7,300 bases of DNA, from positions 1 through 7,300 of the forward strand of contig DAOWCY010000290.1 in NCBI GenBank assembly GCA_030639305.1. The letters are read 5' to 3'. Shown here piece after piece: positions 1 through 6,191 of this stretch; the stretch's first letter is position 1; each line of letters begins with the position of its first letter. The position numbers and the translations under genes were made by a program. The notes below the pieces were generated by a model. It saw only the letters and a program-made list of their open reading frames with translations, searched no databases and was not told where the DNA came from. This stretch comes from JAGLQA01 sp023135565. Lineage in GTDB: Bacteria > Acidobacteriota > Aminicenantia > UBA2199.

Positions 1-348
1 ATAATCATTGGTCTGGTTAACCATCTCTGTGGTAGCTGTTTTATGATCGTTCAAAAACGTGCGGCATTTTGTGACTTTGGCTTGTTTATCCGCCTTGCTC
101 TTTAAGCTCTCACCTATCTTCAATTCCCTGAAAGCTTTATCCACAGCCTCTGTTTGTCCGATGGCTGTTATCTCACGCTGAAGCTTCGCAATACAATCAT
201 TGGTCTGCTTAACCATCTCAGTGGGTGCTGTTTTATGTTTGTTAAGAAAAGCACGGCACCGGGTGATTTTTTCTTCTTTAGCTGCATTATCCTCTAAAAC
301 CTCCCCTATCTCCAACGCCTGGAAAGCTGTGTTCATGGCTTCGGTTTG
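1..348 (-). repeat. In-frame tandem repeat, 64 codons (192 bp), in the extracytoplasmic part of the kinase
   Basis: Unit 1 spans 348-157 and begins QTEAMNTAFQALEIGE. Unit 2 starts at 156 with QTEAVDKAFRELKIGE and is cut after 52 codons by the window edge. Both carry CR(A/T)FLN(K/D)HKTA followed by TEMV(K/N)QTND. DNA identity is also visible at exactly 192-bp offset (for example near 3-45 and 195-237), suggesting a fairly recent duplication. The FLNxHKT pattern recalls helical repeat proteins, but I cannot assign a family. More units may lie beyond position 1. Confidence 0.85.
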
Positions 349-1761
349 CTTCTCTGCTATCCGGGCAGAGAGTTTTTTTATGTCGTCTGAATCTTTTATC
401 CCTTTTGCTTTACTTAAAAACTCGCCTGCTTTATCGTACTCACCAGTACTTATATATTCCTTTACTGATTCGATATACCCGGTATATTGGCGTTCCCTAT
501 AATCTCTATAATAATCAACAGACACAAAAATAATAACTATTGCGGCAATAACCCCGGATAGAGATAATGATAGTTTGGAATATCTTTTAGAAAAATCTTT
601 CATTCGACTGAATCGGTTTGCCCATATTTCTGCTTTTTCCTTCCTGACCTCTGTTTTTTTCTTGTCCTTTTCTTCCTTCCGTTTTCGTTCTTCTTCTTTT
701 TTCTTAGCTGCCTCTTTTCGCAGCCGATTTTTTTTCCTTTTCTTCACCTCCGCAACATCCTTTTTTTTTTGAGATTTTTCAGCTACTTCTCTCTTTCTTT
801 CCTCTGTTTTTTCCCGTTTTTGTTCCTCCTCCTTTTTTCGCTCTTTATATTTATTCTCTATTTTTTTAATATCATCCAAAAATTCCTTCGCACTTTGATA
901 CCTATCCTTTGGATTTTTAGCCATTGCTCTTTCTAATACTTTTTGAAGGCCCGGAGGAGGCTTAGGGGTAGCATCACCAATATTGGGTATATTATTCTTA
1001 CCGATTCCCACATTTCCTGCCTTCCCAAAAGGGAGTTTTCCTGTTATCATTTCATATAACAAAACTCCTGAAGAGTAAATATCTGTTGTCTTTGTGACAC
1101 TAGATAGGTCGTTGAATTGCTCGGGGGACATATATGGGTTAGTTCCCAATGACATTCCGGTTTTCGTCAGATCCATTTGACCAAACGAATCCTTGGCCAA
1201 TCCGAAGTCTATCAGTACAGCTTCTTCGGTATCTTTCCTTAACATTACGTTACTGGATTTTATATCTCTATGTATGATTCCTGCCCCATGTGTCTTATCA
1301 AGCGCAGAAAGTATATTCCTAATGATTCGGAATACGCTATCAATATCAAGCTTTTTCATTTTTTTCTTTAAGGGGGTACCATCAATAAACTCCATTATTA
1401 AATAAACAACTTCAAGGTCCTCTTCTTCATCAAAAACAGATTCAACATCATTTATTTTAACTACATTCTTATGATTTATTTTACTACACACCTGCGCTTC
1501 ATTTATGAATCTACCTATTATATTGGAATAATTGTTCTTCTTGACTTTTTTATCATCTTCACTTTCATCATCAATCTCCTTCCATAAACGGTCACGATCC
1601 ATTATTTTTAAAGCGAATTCTGTACCCAAAATTTTATGCTTAATTTTAAAGACGTTTGCATATCCCCCGCCTCCTAATTTTTTTGTTACATCGAATCTTT
1701 CTCCAATTTTAGATTTAACAAGCTTTAGATTGAGATCCTGCTCCCATCGTTTAGTTTTCAT
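1..1761 (-). CDS. Membrane-anchored Ser/Thr protein kinase (Hanks type), C-terminus cut by window edge
   Basis: Phosphorylates Ser/Thr on proteins; the visible part is 587 codons with no stop. The kinase domain spans about residues 22-290: glycine loop KLGGGGYANV (28-37), ATP lysine K52 (FALKIM), helix-C glutamate E88, catalytic loop HRDIKSSN (164-171), DFG at 185-187, SPE at 212-214, D227 of the F helix and R287. All catalytic residues are present, so it should be active. Residues about 288-387 are a Lys/Glu/Arg-rich, probably coiled-coil, juxtamembrane stretch. One hydrophobic segment follows (about 397-415, LSLSLSGVIAAIVIIFVSV), then a helical region with 64-residue repeats that should lie outside the cytoplasm. 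The start at 1761 has a weak AAGAGA ribosome site and lies 11 bases after the stop of the upstream kinase, so the two are probably co-transcribed. The layout fits a sensor kinase, but no PASTA, FHA or sulfatase-modifying-factor domain is visible, and the true C-terminus is outside the window. Confidence 0.93.
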   Translation of the reverse strand, partial: MKTKRWEQDLNLKLVKSKIGERFDVTKKLGGGGYANVFKIKHKILGTEFALKIMDRDRLWKEIDDESEDDKKVKKNNYSNIIGRFINEAQVCSKINHKNVVKINDVESVFDEEEDLEVVYLIMEFIDGTPLKKKMKKLDIDSVFRIIRNILSALDKTHGAGIIHRDIKSSNVMLRKDTEEAVLIDFGLAKDSFGQMDLTKTGMSLGTNPYMSPEQFNDLSSVTKTTDIYSSGVLLYEMITGKLPFGKAGNVGIGKNNIPNIGDATPKPPPGLQKVLERAMAKNPKDRYQSAKEFLDDIKKIENKYKERKKEEEQKREKTEERKREVAEKSQKKKDVAEVKKRKKNRLRKEAAKKKEEERKRKEEKDKKKTEVRKEKAEIWANRFSRMKDFSKRYSKLSLSLSGVIAAIVIIFVSVDYYRDYRERQYTGYIESVKEYISTGEYDKAGEFLSKAKGIKDSDDIKKLSARIAEKQTEAMNTAFQALEIGEVLEDNAAKEEKITRCRAFLNKHKTAPTEMVKQTNDCIAKLQREITAIGQTEAVDKAFRELKIGESLKSKADKQAKVTKCRTFLNDHKTATTEMVNQTNDY

Positions 1762-1772
1762 AATCTCTTAAC

Positions 1773-2708
1773 TTAGCTTCCATGGGATAAAGAAGTATAC
1801 TTTATTGTCTTCAATTCCAGAAGCATCTCCTTCGCATTTTGATATCTTTTCTCTATCTTTTTTGCCATTGCTTTTTTTATTATTTTCCCCATTCCATTGG
1901 GCAAATTTGGCTGCTCCTTCATAATATCCGGAACAGGTTCATATAGATGAGACTGAATTATGTCGATCTCCTTATCACCCCTGAAAGGTGCTTTACCTGT
2001 CAACATCTCAAATAACATGACACCCATAGCATATATATCTGTGGCAATACTCAACTTGCTGTTGTCATCGAAATGTTCCGGTGCCATATATAGGAGGGTT
2101 CCTACTGCCGCACCTGTAGTCGTTAATGTAAAATCATCTATGACATTTTTTGCAAGTCCGAAATCAATCAATACCGATTTTCCTTTCCCCTTGTCCTCAA
2201 TTATAATGTTTTCAGGTTTTAGATCACGATGAATAGTGCTCGTCTTTTGTATGTAAACCAATGCCTTCAATATTTCTGTCGAGATTTGCATGATCCTGCT
2301 ATATCCGATGGATTCTTGCTCTCTCAATATATCTCGCAACTGGACTCCATTAATATATTCCATTACCAGGTACGGTATTGTAATACCTACATTTTTATCT
2401 TCAATTAGCCCGTAATTGTCTATTTTTACTATATTAGGATGATTAAACTGAGTATATAACTCCGCTTCTCTCAAGAACCTCATTTTTATTTTATCAAATT
2501 TTTTGAAGACAACATCTTCACTTTCTTCCTTTTCAAGCATATTAAGGATATGATTCGAATTCATTACCTTTAATGCCCTTTGTGTCTCGGAATTTTTCCC
2601 CTTCACCAGGAATACATCTGAAAATCCACCACTTCCAAGATAATCATTATATTCATACCTGTCCAGCAATTCTTCTGGAATTTTTTTTAATGCTTCATCT
2701 TTTTTCAT
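1773..2708 (-). CDS. Cytosolic Ser/Thr protein kinase (Hanks type)
   Basis: A 311-residue protein that is almost entirely kinase domain. Visible motifs are the glycine loop LGSGGFSDVF (24-33), ATP lysine K47 (ALKVM), helix-C glutamate E81 (FLREAEL), hinge region VMEY (115-118), catalytic loop HRDLKPEN (160-167), DFG (182-184), activation segment GTLLYMAPE (203-211) and D224 of TDIYAMGV. It should be catalytically competent. There is no transmembrane segment or extra domain, so it should be soluble. Like the downstream kinase, it has a charged insertion between the beta-3 lysine and helix C (about residues 50-75), which together with overall similarity suggests the two are paralogues from a tandem duplication. 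The ribosome site GGAG (2716-2719) lies 7 bases before the ATG. It is the first large gene after the leader at 2709-2882 and lies 11 bases upstream of the membrane kinase. Substrates are unknown. Confidence 0.95.
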   Translation of the reverse strand: MKKDEALKKIPEELLDRYEYNDYLGSGGFSDVFLVKGKNSETQRALKVMNSNHILNMLEKEESEDVVFKKFDKIKMRFLREAELYTQFNHPNIVKIDNYGLIEDKNVGITIPYLVMEYINGVQLRDILREQESIGYSRIMQISTEILKALVYIQKTSTIHRDLKPENIIIEDKGKGKSVLIDFGLAKNVIDDFTLTTTGAAVGTLLYMAPEHFDDNSKLSIATDIYAMGVMLFEMLTGKAPFRGDKEIDIIQSHLYEPVPDIMKEQPNLPNGMGKIIKKAMAKKIEKRYQNAKEMLLELKTIKYTSLSHGS

Positions 2709-2729
2709 CTTTAATCTCCAAATAGAGTA

Positions 2730-2807
2730 TCAAATGTGATGACCTCGTAAAAGTTTTTTTTGAGCAAGACCCGATCCTGAAAATTCTTTGTTATCAGCAG
2801 GTTTCAT
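2730..2807 (-). CDS. Possible 25-residue leader peptide upstream of the kinase operon
   Basis: ATG at 2807-2805, stop TGA at 2732-2730, 21 bases before the kinase ATG. The peptide begins MKPADNKEFSGSGLAQ and ends in a basic, histidine-containing tail (KKLLRGHHI). A purine-rich ribosome site (GAGGA) sits 8 bases before the ATG, better than that of either kinase. A 12-bp hairpin overlaps its start codon. It could be a regulatory upstream ORF, the remnant of an older N-terminus, or chance; 25 codons is too short for codon statistics, and I recognise no family. Confidence 0.35.
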   Translation of the reverse strand: MKPADNKEFSGSGLAQKKLLRGHHI

Positions 2808-2817
2808 TTTCAGAATC
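2773..2817 (-). promoter_or_regulatory. Leader hairpin covering the upstream-ORF start codon
   Basis: On the transcribed strand the arms are GATTCTGAAAAT (2817-2806) and ATTTTCAGGATC (2784-2773), separated by a 21-base loop. They pair over 12 consecutive positions, counting one G-U wobble. The 5' arm includes the AU of the upstream ORF's AUG and abuts its ribosome site, so folding would hide that start. It is not followed by a U tract, so it is not an ordinary terminator. Its regulatory role is inferred. Confidence 0.5.
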
Positions 2818-2853
2818 CTCTATCTTAGACTTTTTACGTTATCATCAGATATA

Positions 2854-2882
2854 ATTCTATAACAATACCTTAAAATAATCAA
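2854..2882 (-). promoter_or_regulatory. Candidate sigma70 promoter of the two-kinase operon
   Basis: On the minus strand, -35 TTGATT (2882-2877, 4/6 to consensus) and -10 TAGAAT (2859-2854, 5/6) are separated by exactly 17 bases. The predicted start near 2847 would give a leader of about 140 bases containing the small ORF and hairpin. It lies in AT-rich DNA where chance matches are common, so this is a moderate call. Confidence 0.45.
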
Positions 2883-3046
2883 GGGATACGATGTTTTTTT
2901 TTAACGGATGTTTTCCCCTATTTGACGCGAAGATCGTGTCGTCGCCGTCTTTTCCGGCTATTTTTTGTTTTTGGCTTTTTCTACTTAATTTTTATCTAAA
3001 ACCATACACCCAATGCATATTAATGCCATAAATTATTCATAAATGC

Positions 3047-3071
3047 AATAAAAAAAATGATTTTTTTTATT
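3047..3071. repeat. Perfect 25-base A/T palindrome
   Basis: Arms AATAAAAAAAAT (3047-3058) and ATTTTTTTTATT (3060-3071) are exact reverse complements around a single G at 3059. On either strand the A8 then T8 layout resembles the A-tract/U-tract part of a bidirectional terminator, but the stem has no G-C pairs. It lies about 200 bases after the ATPase stop. It could be a weak terminator, an intrinsically bent site or a protein-binding palindrome. Confidence 0.6.
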
Positions 3072-3238
3072 CCCTGTGTCAACGAAAATCGACTGTTTTT
3101 CCTCGAAATCCTTATTTATCAAGAGTTTTGGGTTTTTCCCCGGGAAACATCCGTTACAAACGAAAAAAAGGCTTGCGAAAAATATTCTGCCGGAAAGGGA
3201 AAGTGGCAAAATTTCACGACAAGATTCCCTAAACGCTC

Positions 3239-3254
3239 CCCCACGCATGTGGAG
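3239..3254. repeat. Degenerate GC hairpin resembling the repeat-family hairpin
   Basis: CCCCACGCATGTGGAG matches the hairpin CCCCACGCGCGTGGGG at 7179-7194 at 13 of 16 positions, and keeps the inner stem CCAC/GTGG around GCAT. It lies 10 bases beyond the ATPase stop codon. It may be a decayed copy of the mobile hairpin or simply part of the ATPase transcript's 3' structure; no strong U tract follows. Confidence 0.3.
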
Positions 3255-3264
3255 CTGCCGGTTC

Positions 3265-4398
3265 TTATGCCTCCAGCTTAGATAACCATTCACCGGCACG
3301 GACCAGGTTGATACCTTTCATATGCTGGGAATGCCTTAGATTGTGAATGATTTGAAATGCTTCCGCTCCGGGAAATTTTTCCGAAAAGGTTAATAAAGAC
3401 CTGGATAGCTTGCTGTCCGACAACTTAACTTCCACCATTTGCGTAATTTCATTGTCTATGGCAATTACAAAATCCACCTCTTTTCCATCTTTTGTTTTTA
3501 TATAATTAAGCGAAACCTTCTTCCCCTTAACATCTTTAAGATACTCCACGTGCTTCAATAGACAAACGGCAGTGGTGTTTTCCAGGCGAACCCCATCGCC
3601 CCCTTCGACAAGCCCGGTGTCGTAAAAATATAGCTTCGGCTCCCGGAGAATCGAACGCGCCAATCTCTTATGATAGGGCCTTAAAAGAAATATAACATGA
3701 AGACTCTCAAGTATTTCTACGTATCTTTTGACAGTGTTGGGAGAGACCTGTATGTCACCGGCCAAACCACTGTAAGAAAGAGGAGATGCGATACGTTCCC
3801 GGAGTAATTCCAATAATAATTTCATGTTATTTATTTCATTCAATCTCCCAAATTCCAGGATGTCTTCTCGAATTAAATCGGTATAGTACTGGTTTCTCCA
3901 CCTCGCCGCTTCCTCTTTCGATTCCGAAAGAAAGGGTTCCGGGAATCCTCCCAGGGCATTCAACCTCTCGACGGCTTCATAAGACCGGCAGATACCTGTC
4001 TCCACCAATTCCTTTACCGAAATAGGGTTTAATCTCAAATGAAAATATCGCCCTGCCAGAGATTCACCTGTTTGACGAAAAGTATCCAGTCTCGAACTGC
4101 CGGTTACCAGGATTGCCTGGTTTTCATGTCGCCCGTCGTACACGCCTTTTAGAAACATTTTCCAATCCTTCATCTTGTGGATTTCATCAAATATGAGAAG
4201 GTCGGTATCGAGTTTCCATGACATTTGCTGAATGATTTTTCTGTCGTCACGATTATCATAATTTAAATACTGGGGATTTTTAAATTCCTTCATCACCTCT
4301 TTTGCCAGGTAGGTCTTTCCCACTTGCCTGGGACCGGTGATAAAAACCATTTTCTTCTTTAAATCTTTTAGTACCTGATTATATAAATACCGTTTCAT
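3265..4398 (-). CDS. AAA_14/DUF4143-type P-loop ATPase
   Basis: A 377-residue ATPase of the AAA_14 plus DUF4143 family, a widespread and often horizontally moved group without an agreed function. Walker A GPRQVGKT is at residues 22-29, Walker B LLIFDEIHK at 67-75 (D71, E72), a sensor-1-like VTGSS at 98-102, then SLAGRYFHLRL and the family signature GGFPEP. A winged-helix-like segment (YSGLAGDIQVSPNTVKRYV) follows. The C-terminal DUF4143 part has YFYDTGL and then EVDFVIA...MVEVKLSD, a pattern resembling a PD-(D/E)XK nuclease core. The open frame continues upstream to a GTG at 4542, but I chose ATG 4398: family members begin right at (M)KRYLYNQ, and the extra 48 codons read through a promoter and a repeat array. 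There is no ribosome site before 4398; the promoter puts the transcript start at or next to this ATG. It is a stand-alone gene: 210 bases separate it from the upstream gene, and more than 500 from the kinases. Confidence 0.93.
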   Translation of the reverse strand: MKRYLYNQVLKDLKKKMVFITGPRQVGKTYLAKEVMKEFKNPQYLNYDNRDDRKIIQQMSWKLDTDLLIFDEIHKMKDWKMFLKGVYDGRHENQAILVTGSSRLDTFRQTGESLAGRYFHLRLNPISVKELVETGICRSYEAVERLNALGGFPEPFLSESKEEAARWRNQYYTDLIREDILEFGRLNEINNMKLLLELLRERIASPLSYSGLAGDIQVSPNTVKRYVEILESLHVIFLLRPYHKRLARSILREPKLYFYDTGLVEGGDGVRLENTTAVCLLKHVEYLKDVKGKKVSLNYIKTKDGKEVDFVIAIDNEITQMVEVKLSDSKLSRSLLTFSEKFPGAEAFQIIHNLRHSQHMKGINLVRAGEWLSKLEA

Positions 4399-4402
4399 AA
4401 TG

Positions 4403-4433
4403 ATTATATACCAGTATCTCCCGGATATGTCAA
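4403..4433 (-). promoter_or_regulatory. Strong sigma70 promoter of the ATPase gene, leaderless configuration
   Basis: Minus-strand -35 is a perfect TTGACA (4433-4428). After 17 bases comes TATATA (4410-4405), preceded by an extended -10 TG; a perfect TATAAT (4408-4403) overlaps it at 19-base spacing. Either -10 predicts a start between about 4398 and 4396, which is the ATG itself. No Shine-Dalgarno precedes that ATG, in agreement with a leaderless mRNA. Confidence 0.75.
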
Positions 4434-4497
4434 GACTATTCCGCAGCACATTGCGAAATAGTCGCGACTTTTTCGCAATACGCTGCAAAATAGTCGC
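4434..4497. repeat. Operator-like array: four alternating copies of a 13-15 base motif
   Basis: The motif is TTGCGAAATAGTCGC. Copies are: minus strand 4434-4446 (CTGCGGAATAGTC), plus 4451-4465 (exact), minus 4464-4478 (TTGCGAAAAAGTCGC, one mismatch), plus 4483-4497 (CTGCAAAATAGTCGC, two mismatches). Orientation alternates -, +, -, +. The middle two overlap and form a large palindrome centred on AGTCGCGACT (4460-4469). The first copy touches the -35 box of the ATPase promoter, so a bound protein would probably affect that promoter. A repressor or activator array is inferred; the binding protein is unknown. Confidence 0.7.
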
Positions 4498-4608
4498 AAA
4501 AAAAGAGTGTTTTTTTGCCGGAAAACGGCAAGATTTCGACACCGGGTAACCTTTCTTGTATAGTATAGTCCGTTAGGGCTTGTGCTTATGTTCCTCGGCT
4601 TTCACTTT

Positions 4609-5097
4609 TTAATTATACCACCTGTCTAAATAAAATCGCACGCCGTTAGCTTTGCTGATACTGTGCATCCTGTCGTATTTCACGTCTACACCGATAATAA
4701 ATATTTCGTAATGCCCATGCTTCTTTGTTTTTCCTGTTAGTTCGGCTGATTTTAACAGTTCCTCTTTGGTGCGGTACAACTTGTCTTTTTCTCCTTTCGT
4801 AAATCCGTACTTGCCGGGGAAATCATAAAAATCCATTATCCGCTTTTTCACAACCCTCTCTATGGACTGCTTCGGGGCCGCCATAATAAAAAACATGAGT
4901 CCGTAGATTTCCTTTTTCTCCACCGTTACATCTTTCGCGGATGCCATTTGCCCTTTCAACAATTGCACAAATTCTTCCTGGGTCTCATATGTCCCTGCTG
5001 CGACTTTTTTACCCTCTTTTACCACATAAAAAGTCCCGCCGTAAACTACCGACGATACCAAAAGAAACATTAACGCAAAACTTAATACTTTTTTCAT
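4609..5097 (-). CDS. Secreted protein of unknown function
   Basis: A 162-residue protein that I do not recognise. Residues 1-20 are a clear Sec signal peptide: MKK, a hydrophobic core (VLSFALMFLLVSSVV), then a probable signal peptidase I site after YG (position 20). There is no lipobox cysteine, and the protein has no cysteine at all. The mature part, about 142 residues, is basic and mixes beta-prone stretches (TFYVVKEGKKVAAGTY; YEIFIIGVDVKYD) with Lys/Glu-rich helical parts; there is no further transmembrane segment, so it is probably periplasmic or extracellular. The start is fixed by a perfect AAGGAGG ribosome site and by the signal peptide. The gene stands alone, 111 bases after the AmgK-like gene with repeat copy 1 between them, and 210 bases before the ATPase start. 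Confidence 0.88.
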   Translation of the reverse strand: MKKVLSFALMFLLVSSVVYGGTFYVVKEGKKVAAGTYETQEEFVQLLKGQMASAKDVTVEKKEIYGLMFFIMAAPKQSIERVVKKRIMDFYDFPGKYGFTKGEKDKLYRTKEELLKSAELTGKTKKHGHYEIFIIGVDVKYDRMHSISKANGVRFYLDRWYN

Positions 5098-5103
5098 TTC
5101 TTA

Positions 5104-5110
5104 CCTCCTT
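5104..5110 (-). promoter_or_regulatory. Consensus Shine-Dalgarno of the secreted protein
   Basis: AAGGAGG on the minus strand, 6 bases before the ATG at 5097. It lies right at the end of repeat copy 1; the other two repeat copies end in CCGGAGG at the matching place, so the repeat may have supplied this ribosome site. Confidence 0.85.
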
Positions 5111-5111
5111 C

Positions 5112-5178
5112 GGCCCTGCCGGGGGCCAAACTTTTGAAAAAGTTTGAACAAAACTTTTGATTATTTAAAATCAAAAGC
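5112..5178. repeat. Dispersed palindromic repeat, copy 1
   Basis: 67 bases, 64 identical to copy 2 at 6239-6305. In plus orientation it has a GGCCC/GGGCC hairpin, then CAAACTTTTGAAAAAGTTTG (9-bp arms around GA), then CTTTTGATT...AATCAAAAG (9-bp arms, 6-base loop). It fills most of the gap between the AmgK-like kinase and the secreted-protein gene. On the transcribed strand the AATCAAAAG arm is followed by TTTTG, so it may also act as a weak terminator for the kinase gene. Confidence 0.85.
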
Positions 5179-5208
5179 GCTCACACGCTGCCCTTGCGGC
5201 GAAACCAC

Positions 5209-6186
5209 TTATTGCTCCCGGGGAATCGCCGCCGGGAAAACAGTGCTGTCTAAAAAATCGCCGAACAACTCGTTGTTGATAATAAAACGAAGAGTGCGCC
5301 GGATGTACTTCTTGTAAGTTAGATTCTTTCTTTCAAAGACCTGGAATCCGAAAGTGCCTAAGGCTTTGATGTTTCTTTGCAGCGCAGATAAGTACAACTG
5401 CTCGAGATCTAAAGGCAGCCCCTGTTTTTCATATTCGCTGAAAAGATATTCCCTTAAAGATTTTAAACCCCACTCGCGTGGGGGGGCAATGAGCCGCTTC
5501 GCGGCAGGGAGCGCTTTTGGCATTAAATCTAAATAGCAGTCGAAGGCAAAAGAAACGAGATCGTAATAAGGCGAGGCAACTAAAGAATCCTGAAAATCCA
5601 CTAAATATATTTTTTCTTTGTGGTACAACATGTTGCGGGAATGAAAATCCCGGTGCGCAAAACAAGTGATGTTACCGATTCTCTCTACCAGGGCGTATAG
5701 CTTTTCCCGCAGTTCCGCCGCATCGACAACCGAAGCCCAAAAATTTCCCACAAAATGCTGTAAGAAAAAATCCATTTCCCATTTCAGACGTTCATGACCG
5801 AGAACGGCCCGGGTATTAGCTGCGGAGATGCGGTGCAGCTTTCCCAGTATAACCGCGGTTTCCCGCAAAAGACTTTTTTTTTCTTCGCGGCTTGCTTTTG
5901 TATAATAGCCCTGGATCAACAGGTCGCCTAAATCTTCCTGGAGAATAATCCTATCGTCTATGACTTCTTTTACCGCGGGCACACAAATCCCGTGCTCGCG
6001 GTAAAGTTCAGTAAGCCGGATAATCCGGGCTATTTCTTCCCGGTTCTCCCCGGGATAGACCATGGCAATCAACGAATAGTTATCGAAAAACAACCTGAAA
6101 AACGCCCGCGTAGACGCTTCGCCTCTTATTTTCTCGATGCGGTTGGGATTTAAACTCTTTGTTTTTTCTTCGAGATATTTGCGCAT
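5209..6186 (-). CDS. AmgK-like sugar kinase (APH phosphotransferase fold, COG3178)
   Basis: A 325-residue ATP-dependent small-molecule kinase of the aminoglycoside phosphotransferase fold, probably cytoplasmic. It carries the features of the N-acetylmuramate/N-acetylglucosamine 1-kinase group (AmgK, cell-wall recycling): GEASTRAFFRL near the N-terminus (22-32), QEDLGD (83-88), catalytic loop HRDFHSRNML (178-187, catalytic D180) and the metal-binding segment VDFQDSLVASPYYDLVS (196-212). The sugar substrate is inferred; a relative with another hydroxylated substrate is possible, and no murU-like neighbour is seen. Residues 227-240 (PAAKRLIAPPREWG) are encoded by an inserted palindromic element right after the DxYLDLMPK stretch; the catalytic core is untouched. 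The start at 6186 puts GEAS at the usual distance, and the next Met (42) would remove it. There is no normal ribosome site: the gene is either leaderless or reached from a 9-codon ORF ending 8 bases upstream. Confidence 0.88.
   Translation of the reverse strand: MRKYLEEKTKSLNPNRIEKIRGEASTRAFFRLFFDNYSLIAMVYPGENREEIARIIRLTELYREHGICVPAVKEVIDDRIILQEDLGDLLIQGYYTKASREEKKSLLRETAVILGKLHRISAANTRAVLGHERLKWEMDFFLQHFVGNFWASVVDAAELREKLYALVERIGNITCFAHRDFHSRNMLYHKEKIYLVDFQDSLVASPYYDLVSFAFDCYLDLMPKALPAAKRLIAPPREWGLKSLREYLFSEYEKQGLPLDLEQLYLSALQRNIKALGTFGFQVFERKNLTYKKYIRRTLRFIINNELFGDFLDSTVFPAAIPREQ
5468..5508. repeat. Double-hairpin element inserted in frame in the kinase gene
   Basis: 41 bases: hairpin CCCCAC-TCGC-GTGGGG (5468-5483), spacer 5484-5492, hairpin GCCGC-TTC-GCGGC (5493-5505), then AGG. 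It matches 7179-7219 without gaps at 35 of 41 positions; all six differences lie in loops or spacer. On the coding strand it specifies PAAKRLIAPPREWG and causes no frameshift or stop. Confidence 0.85.
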
Positions 6187-6191
6187 ACCTG

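Larger units (their letters stand above)
2883..3264. other. Gene-free AT-rich spacer between the ATPase and the kinase operon
   Basis: No reading frame here looks coding: the open stretches on either strand have low-complexity, Phe/Lys-rich translations, lack recognisable domains and overlap each other. The region holds a perfect A/T palindrome (3047-3071), a weak GCCG/CGGC hairpin followed by a T-rich run on the plus strand (2944-2972), and a degenerate GC hairpin just after the ATPase stop. It probably carries the 3' end of the ATPase transcript and the upstream part of the kinase promoter region. Confidence 0.6.

Noticed and set aside
200..772. Plus-strand open frames opposite the kinase coiled coil
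   Set aside because: They are antisense shadows of the Lys/Glu-rich kinase sequence (Phe/Ser-rich translations) without ribosome sites.
2944..2972. GCCG/CGGC hairpin plus T-rich run as a plus-strand terminator
   Set aside because: The stem is only 4 bp and no plus-strand gene precedes it.
3033..3299. 88-codon minus-strand frame overlapping the ATPase stop
   Set aside because: It overlaps the ATPase 3' end, has low-complexity Phe/Lys content and no domain, and has no convincing ribosome site.
4515..4531. Hairpin TTGCCG-GAAAA-CGGCAA as terminator of the secreted-protein gene
   Set aside because: On the transcribed strand it is followed by A's, not U's, and it lies nearly 80 bases after the stop.
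4399..4542. N-terminal 48-codon extension of the ATPase from GTG 4542
   Set aside because: It translates the promoter and repeat array; the ATPase family begins at the MKRYLYN start at 4398.
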